NCBI GenBank assembly: GCA_963711035.1
Contig: CAVQCN010000005.1
Coordinates: 399,616 to 463,615, forward strand
Origin: WHTK01 sp963711035
GTDB taxonomy: Bacteria > Chloroflexota > Dehalococcoidia > DSTF01 > WHTK01
Reading direction: 5' to 3'
Length of the DNA: 64,000 nucleotides
Shown here: positions 58,970-64,000 of the stretch, piece after piece
Layout of the letters: each line of letters starts with the position of its first letter
Numbering within the stretch: position 1 is the stretch's first letter
Notes under the pieces: generated by a model
The model's input: only the letters and a program-made list of their open reading frames with translations
What the model was told of the DNA's origin: nothing
The model's database searches: none
Program-made: the position numbers and the translations under genes

Positions 58970-59161
58970 TCACTCTTCTGTCTTGGGGCCTCCGGTATTC
59001 GCATCACGGGCACGCCGACTGGCATTCATCTCATCTTCCATTCGGCTACGGGTGGCGTCCTGTTCTTCTTGGGACTGGCCCGGCGCGACGCTGATCCGTC
59101 GAGCAGGTTCTCCCTTCGGCGCTGGGGTTTTCCCAAGCAGCTTCTTCAGGAAATCTAGCAT
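58970..59161 (-). CDS. Small charged protein of unknown function
   Basis: The 63 residues begin MLDFLKKLLGKTPAPKGEPA, an amphipathic helix, and continue with a highly charged disordered stretch (SQEEQDATRSRMEDEMNASR). A strong ribosome site (AAGGAGGAGAC) stands directly before the ATG, which is the main reason to call it real. No family is recognised. It is not clearly linked to the flanking genes. Confidence 0.55.
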   Translation of the reverse strand: MLDFLKKLLGKTPAPKGEPARRISVAPGQSQEEQDATRSRMEDEMNASRRARDANTGGPKTEE

Positions 59162-59343
59162 GTCTCCTCCTTAGACGAATGCGATTACTTGATGGACCGC
59201 CTTCATCGTGACGAGATTACTGGTCTTGTCGAGCGGCTGGCAATGGGCCTGATCGAAGGAGCGAGAAGAAGAGCTCGGCCGAAACGCGGTGACACCATTG
59301 CAGAATCGTGTGGCCGATGCCCTTTTCCCTCGGGCAGAGCTCC

Positions 59344-60243
59344 TCAACTGCGAGTCAATTCGAACTCCTGCTCGGTAAGAGCATTGTTCATTCCAATGCG
59401 TGCCAGCCGAACAAGCCCGGGTCGCTTGACGATCGCCAGGGAAATCACACCTTCAGGGTCAATGGCAAGTGAAACCTCGCCGTCCACCGCAGGGACCCTT
59501 ACAGGCTCACTGCACGCGGCTGAATGAACGTTGCCACGAGTCACTAACAGAGACTCGGTTGTGTCGTCGTCTGCATCGAACCTTGCCCATCCAACGAGGG
59601 CGCCGTCTGCAGAGGCAGCGGCCAGCTCAATCCCCGGCCAAGCGTGTTGGCTCACCACCCTCCGTCGGGCGGGGTCAATAACTGTGAACCCTGCTTCAGT
59701 CCAACACATCGGGTGTCTATCCGGACCGAAACACCAGCCTTCCCAGTCAGGCGGAGCCGCCTCCCCGCGCCATAACACCTGAGCCGCTGAAAAATCGTGC
59801 AGCTCGACGCCAAGCCCCTCGGCGGTCAGGCCCCAAACGAGAGCGAGCGGATCGTGCACGAGACAGCCACCGATCTCTTCCAGGGCCAAGTGCACTGGAT
59901 CGCCACGCGGGGCCAGTTTGGGGAGATCGAACACTTCCATCATGTGGCCATCTTCATCTCGAGACAGGAGAACGACTCTTTGCTCGCCGACGGCTGGATA
60001 GGCAGGAGTGACTGCTTCATGGACGCGTTCCTCCTCACCAGGAATCCAGACGTGGAGCACGCCATCCTTTCCGGCGACAACAGAACCGGCATCGTTGACC
60101 GCAGCCTCAACTCCCGGCCCGAGCTCTTCGAGGGCACCCGATCTATCCCCGGCGGCAACCCATCGGAACAGCTGCCCGCCTGTTCCAGCAACGCCAAATC
60201 TTCCGGAAGGGGCGAGCGTGAAGAACGGCGGCGGCCTTCTCAC
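59344..60243 (-). CDS. Beta-propeller-like protein coupled to the metallopeptidase
   Basis: The 299 residues use a GTG start that overlaps the upstream stop (GTGA), so translation is coupled to the metallopeptidase gene. Segments such as VAGTGGQLFRWVAAGDRSGA, VVAGKDGVLHVWIPGEEERV, VVLLSRDEDGHMMEVFDLPK and GFTVIDPARRRVVSQHAWPG look like propeller blades. No catalytic motif or signal peptide is visible. It may be a partner or immunity-like protein of its neighbour; that rests only on coupling. Confidence 0.55.
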   Translation of the reverse strand: MRRPPPFFTLAPSGRFGVAGTGGQLFRWVAAGDRSGALEELGPGVEAAVNDAGSVVAGKDGVLHVWIPGEEERVHEAVTPAYPAVGEQRVVLLSRDEDGHMMEVFDLPKLAPRGDPVHLALEEIGGCLVHDPLALVWGLTAEGLGVELHDFSAAQVLWRGEAAPPDWEGWCFGPDRHPMCWTEAGFTVIDPARRRVVSQHAWPGIELAAASADGALVGWARFDADDDTTESLLVTRGNVHSAACSEPVRVPAVDGEVSLAIDPEGVISLAIVKRPGLVRLARIGMNNALTEQEFELTRS

Positions 60244-61493
60244 CGGCGTAACCTCCGGGTGATCTCCCGGGTGACCCGGCCGCTAGTCTTCGACCGGATA
60301 AGCGCTTGAAGCTCGCTGCTGCGCCGGGCAGCGTTGCGATCGTGCCAATCCAAGGATCGGAGGGTCCTTCTCACCGCTGCCACCGAGGGATCAGGCGATG
60401 CCGCGGTGTCGCGAGCGCACGCTGCGGGCGACACCGCCTGGAGAGCAGTTATGAAGTCGGCGATGCGCACGGAGTTTTGGGGGTTGATGCTCTCTGGACG
60501 CGTGAAGGCAACAACCGCATTTTGGAAGGTCCGTGATGCTGCCGGCTGGCCGTTCTCGGCGTCCCAGGCCGTTTTCACATACGCGTAATCGGTGCTCGTG
60601 TAGAGGTTGTTGAAGATCGCGTACTGACGGGCATTCCATCGGTAACCCTTGTGGCGAACCATCCTCGTCGGCGATATGCGGTTGTACTCGCGGCTGCCGA
60701 GCCAGTAGGCGCGGAATTCGGTCTTATAGCCTTCAATGTCCGTGTCCCCGTGGAGATCGACAAAGTGCTGCACCTCGTGGCGAAGCACCGACCAGAAGTA
60801 GTCTCTGCCCTGTGCGATCGCCGAATGCATGAAAGCGATCTTTCCGGGGCTCTGGAAGCCGTCCACTGTCGGTGAGTCCTCGAATTCAACATTGGAGTTG
60901 TTCCAGGTCGCGTCTCCTGCCCGGTGGCGGGTGTAGGGAGTCACAGCTTCGTACAGCGCGCCAGCAGGATAGGAGAAGTAGGCCACGCCACCGGGATGTC
61001 CGGCCGCGGCAGCCCGGCTCGCCGAGTCATGTGTGGGCGTGAGGGCGTAGACCTTCATGCGGTGCGTCGTGACCTGCTGACAGGAGTTGCGTGTCATGAT
61101 GTCGCGCGAATGAAGCCCCGCCTTGACGAAACCGTCGAGCCTTGCCAGGTCTCTTCTGTGCCCCGCGAGGGCAGACTGGTACCTTCTTTCGTCGCGCTGC
61201 TCTGCAGTAAGAGGCGTGGGAGGCCTGCGCCTGCGCGCTCCCCTGGTCGGTGCAGGACGGGCTTGCCTTTGAATGGAGGGCAGTAAGGCAGAATCTGCCA
61301 ATGAGTCAGAAAGCAAACGGCCAAAGCTGGCATTGCCGAGCGACTGCTGCAACAGACGGATGTTGCGGCCAGCTAGAAGACCAGCCCCTGGAAGGGGCTT
61401 CGCCTGGTCCGGTTTCGACGGAGCGGCCAACCCTGGCTCCCCTCGTCGAGTGCGCTCCTGAGAGGCCTGCTCATGTGCGCCGGCAGCTGGCAT
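60240..61493 (-). CDS. Zinc metallopeptidase with LQxxxGN N-terminal motif
   Basis: About 417 residues. The N-terminal region is disordered and has NIRLLQQSLGNASFGRLLSD then LLPSIQRQARP. The L-Q-x-x-x-G-N...I-Q-R pattern is typical of proteins encoded with extracellular contractile injection systems (the DUF4157-bearing group). The catalytic part has LRHEVQHFVDLHGDTDIEGY, with HEVQH at about residues 239-243 as an HExxH zinc site. K-T-E-F-R-A-Y-W-L-G downstream gives the likely third ligand Glu. ATG at 61493 has AGGAG six bases upstream. No sheath, tube or baseplate gene is visible. A secreted effector or cargo protease is the best guess. Confidence 0.65.
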   Translation of the reverse strand: MPAAGAHEQASQERTRRGEPGLAAPSKPDQAKPLPGAGLLAGRNIRLLQQSLGNASFGRLLSDSLADSALLPSIQRQARPAPTRGARRRRPPTPLTAEQRDERRYQSALAGHRRDLARLDGFVKAGLHSRDIMTRNSCQQVTTHRMKVYALTPTHDSASRAAAAGHPGGVAYFSYPAGALYEAVTPYTRHRAGDATWNNSNVEFEDSPTVDGFQSPGKIAFMHSAIAQGRDYFWSVLRHEVQHFVDLHGDTDIEGYKTEFRAYWLGSREYNRISPTRMVRHKGYRWNARQYAIFNNLYTSTDYAYVKTAWDAENGQPAASRTFQNAVVAFTRPESINPQNSVRIADFITALQAVSPAACARDTAASPDPSVAAVRRTLRSLDWHDRNAARRSSELQALIRSKTSGRVTREITRRLRR

Positions 61494-61768
61494 CGGTACT
61501 CCTGACAATGGCGGTCTAGACCGCAACCGTACACTACGCTCTCACGATTGAAAGTGAGTTTGTGCCTGATTGAATTCACGGAGCGATCGCTAGCTTCGGA
61601 AAGAAGGGCCAGGCTGTCGCTACTGTGATTCACGCCACGTGGGATGGTGGACTGAAGGTCTTTAGCCCCTGCTAGGTCGAAGACCGCCTGCAAACAAACC
61701 GAGCACTAACCGACACGATGACGGCGTGGTGCAGGCTCGACGTAACCAACTACTGATTCTGCGGGCTG

Positions 61769-64000
61769 TCAGTGTTCGGTTGGACTGGTTGCAGGGCCCT
61801 CGTAGTCCAGTTGCAGGTGGTCCTGGCCAAGCTCGCCTTTACCAATGGAGACCTTCACCGTGCCACCCTTGGCCAGTTCACCGAACAGGATCGCGTTAGC
61901 GAGAGGACGTTTCAGCTCGTTCTGGATCACCCGGCCCATGGACCTGGCCCCGTAGAGCCTATCGTAGCCCTTCTCTCGCAGCCAGCGCCGCGACTCCCCG
62001 TCTAGTTCAAGTTTCACGGCCTTCGCTTGCAGCTGGACCTCCAGCTCTCTAACGAACTTATCCACAATCATGTCCACGGTCGTGGGCGCGAGAGTGGAAA
62101 AGGTTATCCAGGCGTCCAGCCGATTGCGAAATTCGGGACTGAAGGTGCGTTCGATCGCTTGTCGGTCCGTCCTCTGTGCACTCGGCGAGCCAAAGCCGAC
62201 GGCCTCTCGCGTCAACTCCTGAGCCCCGGCATTGGTCGTCATGATCAGGATCGTATTGCGGAAGTCGGCCCGGCGGCCGTTGTTGTCGGTCAGTGTCGCG
62301 TGGTCCATGACCTGAAGCAGAATATTGAAGACGTCCGGATGTGCCTTCTCGATTTCGTCCAGCACCAGGACCGAATGCGGCGTTCTGCGCACGGCATCGG
62401 TCAGTAGTCCGCCCTGATCGAAACCAACGTAACCCGGCGGGGCGCCGATCAATCGCGAGACGGTGTGCTTTTCCATGTACTCGCTCATGTCGAGTCGAAT
62501 GAACTCGACGCCGAGGATGCTTGCCAATTGCTTTGCCAGTTCGGTCTTACCGACACCGGTAGGGCCGGAAAAGAGAAACGAGCCAATCGGCTTGTCGGGT
62601 GCGCCCAGACCTGACCGCGAAAGCTTGATGGCCGAAACCAGGTTCTCAATGGCTTCATCCTGGCCGAAGATAACCTGCTTCAACTCGTCTTCGAGGATCG
62701 CCAACCGGTCACGATCCGAGGTCGAAACCGTCTTCGTGGGAATCCCGGCGATCCTGGCAACGACTGCCTCAATCTCAACTGGAGTAACCTCGCCACCCGG
62801 CGCGTCACTGCGAAGCTGGACCATAGCGCCGGCTTCGTCAATCACGTCGATAGCCTTGTCGGGCAGCATGCTCTCGTTAATGTGGGTGCTAGCAAGCTCA
62901 GCGGCGGCGGTCAACGCCTCGGATGTGTAGACCACGTGGTGGTGGTCCTCGTAGTGCTTCTTGAGGCCGCGCAGGATTTCGACCGTTTCCTCGACCGAGG
63001 GCTCGAGCACATCGATGCGCTGAAGCCGGCGGGCGAGAGCGCGGTCCTTCTCGAACACCCGCTTGAAGTCGTTGAAGGTTGTCGAGCCAATGCACCGCAG
63101 TGTTCCGTTGGACAGGGCCGGCTTCAGCAGGTTCGAGGCGTCGAGCGAGCCATCACCTGTGGCGCCGGCGCCGTAGATGGTGTGAATCTCATCGATAAAG
63201 AGGATGGAGTTCGGTTTGCCCTGTAACTGCGCGATGACCGCCTTGAGTCTCGCTTCGAACTCGCCGCGGAACTTGGTTCCGGCGACGAGCGACCCCATGT
63301 CCAGGGAATAGATGTGGGCATCCTTCAGAGATCGAAGGCACCTTGTCCTCAGCTATGCGCAGAGCCAGCCCTTCGACCAGGGCAGTCTTACCGACGCCTG
63401 GATCGCCGACGAAGACGACGTTGTTCTTGCGTCGACGGCTCAAGACATGAATGGCGCGGTCCAGCTCTCGCTCCCTGCCGACCAGCGGATCGAGGCCACC
63501 CTCTTTCGCCAGCGCGACAAGGTCGATGGCAAACGACTCGAGCGCACTCTTCTTGCTGGCCGCCTCGTCTTCATCCTCTGATTCGTATCCTCCCCCTACG
63601 GTCTCACCTTCCTCGCTGACCTTGGCGATGCCATGAGCGACGTATTCCAGAACGTCTAGTCTGGTAACGCCCTGCTTCTGCAAGAGGTAGACGGCATGCG
63701 AAGAAGGCTCCAGGAAGAACGCGGCGAGAAGGTTTCCGGTGTCGATGGAATCTTTGCCCGCTGCCTGTAGATGTCGTGCAGCGCGCTCGATCACCCGATG
63801 AAGGGTCGGCGTCTGTTTCGGGGGGCGTTCGGACCGCATGGGTTCGACGCTTTCGGCAAAGAACAAATCGATGTCTGACTGGAGCTGCTTCAGATCGACA
63901 CCCAGGGCTTTGAGGATCGGCTGGGCGCTCTCCACCTCCGCCATCGCGTAGAGGACGTGTTCAAGCATCATGTACTCATGGCGACGCCCTCGCGCCTCCT
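61769..64000 (-). CDS. clpA: ATP-dependent Clp protease ATPase ClpA, frameshifted, 5' end outside window
   Basis: ClpA unfolds proteins for ClpP. The N-domain repeat reads RRHEYMMLEHVLYAMAEVES and later TPTLHRVIERAARHLQAAGK. The first AAA+ domain has PLVGRERELDRAIHVLSRRR and Walker A GDPGVGKT. After a slip it continues SLKDAHIYSLDMGSLVAGTK, SILFIDEIHTIYGAGATGDG. The second AAA+ domain has SGPTGVGKTELAKQLASILG, MSEYMEKHTVSRLIGAPPGY and SVLVLDEIEKAHPDVFNILL. One extra base lies near 63325-63330. There is no coiled-coil middle domain, which separates it from ClpB/ClpC. No clpS gene is visible downstream. Confidence 0.9.

Noticed and set aside
54757..64000. An intact prophage
   Set aside because: Only a truncated small terminase and one decayed small gene are phage-like. 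No portal, capsid, large terminase, tail or integrase is visible.
59344..64000. A complete extracellular contractile injection system
   Set aside because: No sheath, tube, baseplate or spike protein is found. The ATPase is an ordinary ClpA rather than an injection-system AAA protein.

Overview
The window looks like chromosome of a GC-rich bacterium, most likely a member of the Chloroflexota close to Dehalococcoidia. This is an inference from three things. The block rpsB-tsf-frr-uppS-cdsA-dxr-rseP-ispG carries a short EF-Ts of the kind found there. A CBS-less IMP-dehydrogenase homologue (GuaB3 type) and an F420/flavin luciferase-like oxidoreductase are present. Many lipoproteins begin with a Cys-Gly-Gly or Cys-Ser-Ser followed by Ser/Thr/Pro-rich linkers. 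A 16S tree would be needed to settle it.

Layout. 1-15 kb is housekeeping: endonuclease IV, GuaB3, RsmI, a BrnT/BrnA-like toxin-antitoxin pair, tRNA-Glu, tRNA-Gln and tRNA-Ser, GltX, an RluD-family enzyme with LspA, a sulfite-oxidase-like protein, a CNNM/CBS transporter-like protein and a degenerate histidine phosphatase. 16-19 kb is a TPP-riboswitch-controlled ThiY-ThiZ-ThiX type importer for a thiamine pyrimidine precursor. A carboxymuconolactone-decarboxylase protein and a large TPP-dependent enzyme follow it. 21.7-29.4 kb runs on the minus strand: HicA/HicB, then MEP isoprenoid genes (ispG, dxr), envelope genes (rseP, cdsA, uppS) and translation genes (frr, tsf, rpsB). pyrH is absent from its usual place.

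29.5-34.3 kb carries secreted or surface proteins (LppX-like lipoprotein, amidase, excalibur protein, BNR propeller). 34.6-49.2 kb is an accessory transport and catabolism region. It has four family-5 substrate-binding lipoproteins, three of them close paralogues sharing a conserved leader, one DppB/DppC permease pair without ATPases, two MetE-C-domain (UROD/MetE-like) proteins, two VOC proteins and a HIT protein. 49.6-54.7 kb holds two ECF sigma factors, a relic of a third, a glycine-rich repeat protein and TadE/TadG-like pseudopilus proteins.

At 54.7 kb a 3' fragment of a tRNA-Arg gene is followed by a P27-type terminase small subunit remnant. This looks like one end of an integrated element running rightward out of the window. 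That stretch carries DUF1003, a trehalose-synthase-type glycosyltransferase, a GalT-like enzyme, a zinc metallopeptidase with an N-terminal motif like those of contractile-injection-system cargo proteins, and ClpA.

Two window-wide signals stand out. Intergenic gaps hold several families of structured dispersed repeats, including a ~190-bp palindromic MITE-like element in three copies. At least seven genes are broken by single-base frameshifts, including the normally essential dxr, which suggests uncorrected indel errors in the assembly as much as real gene decay. I found no complete undescribed system. The strongest leads are the paralogous binding-protein array with its shared leader, and the tRNA-bounded island.
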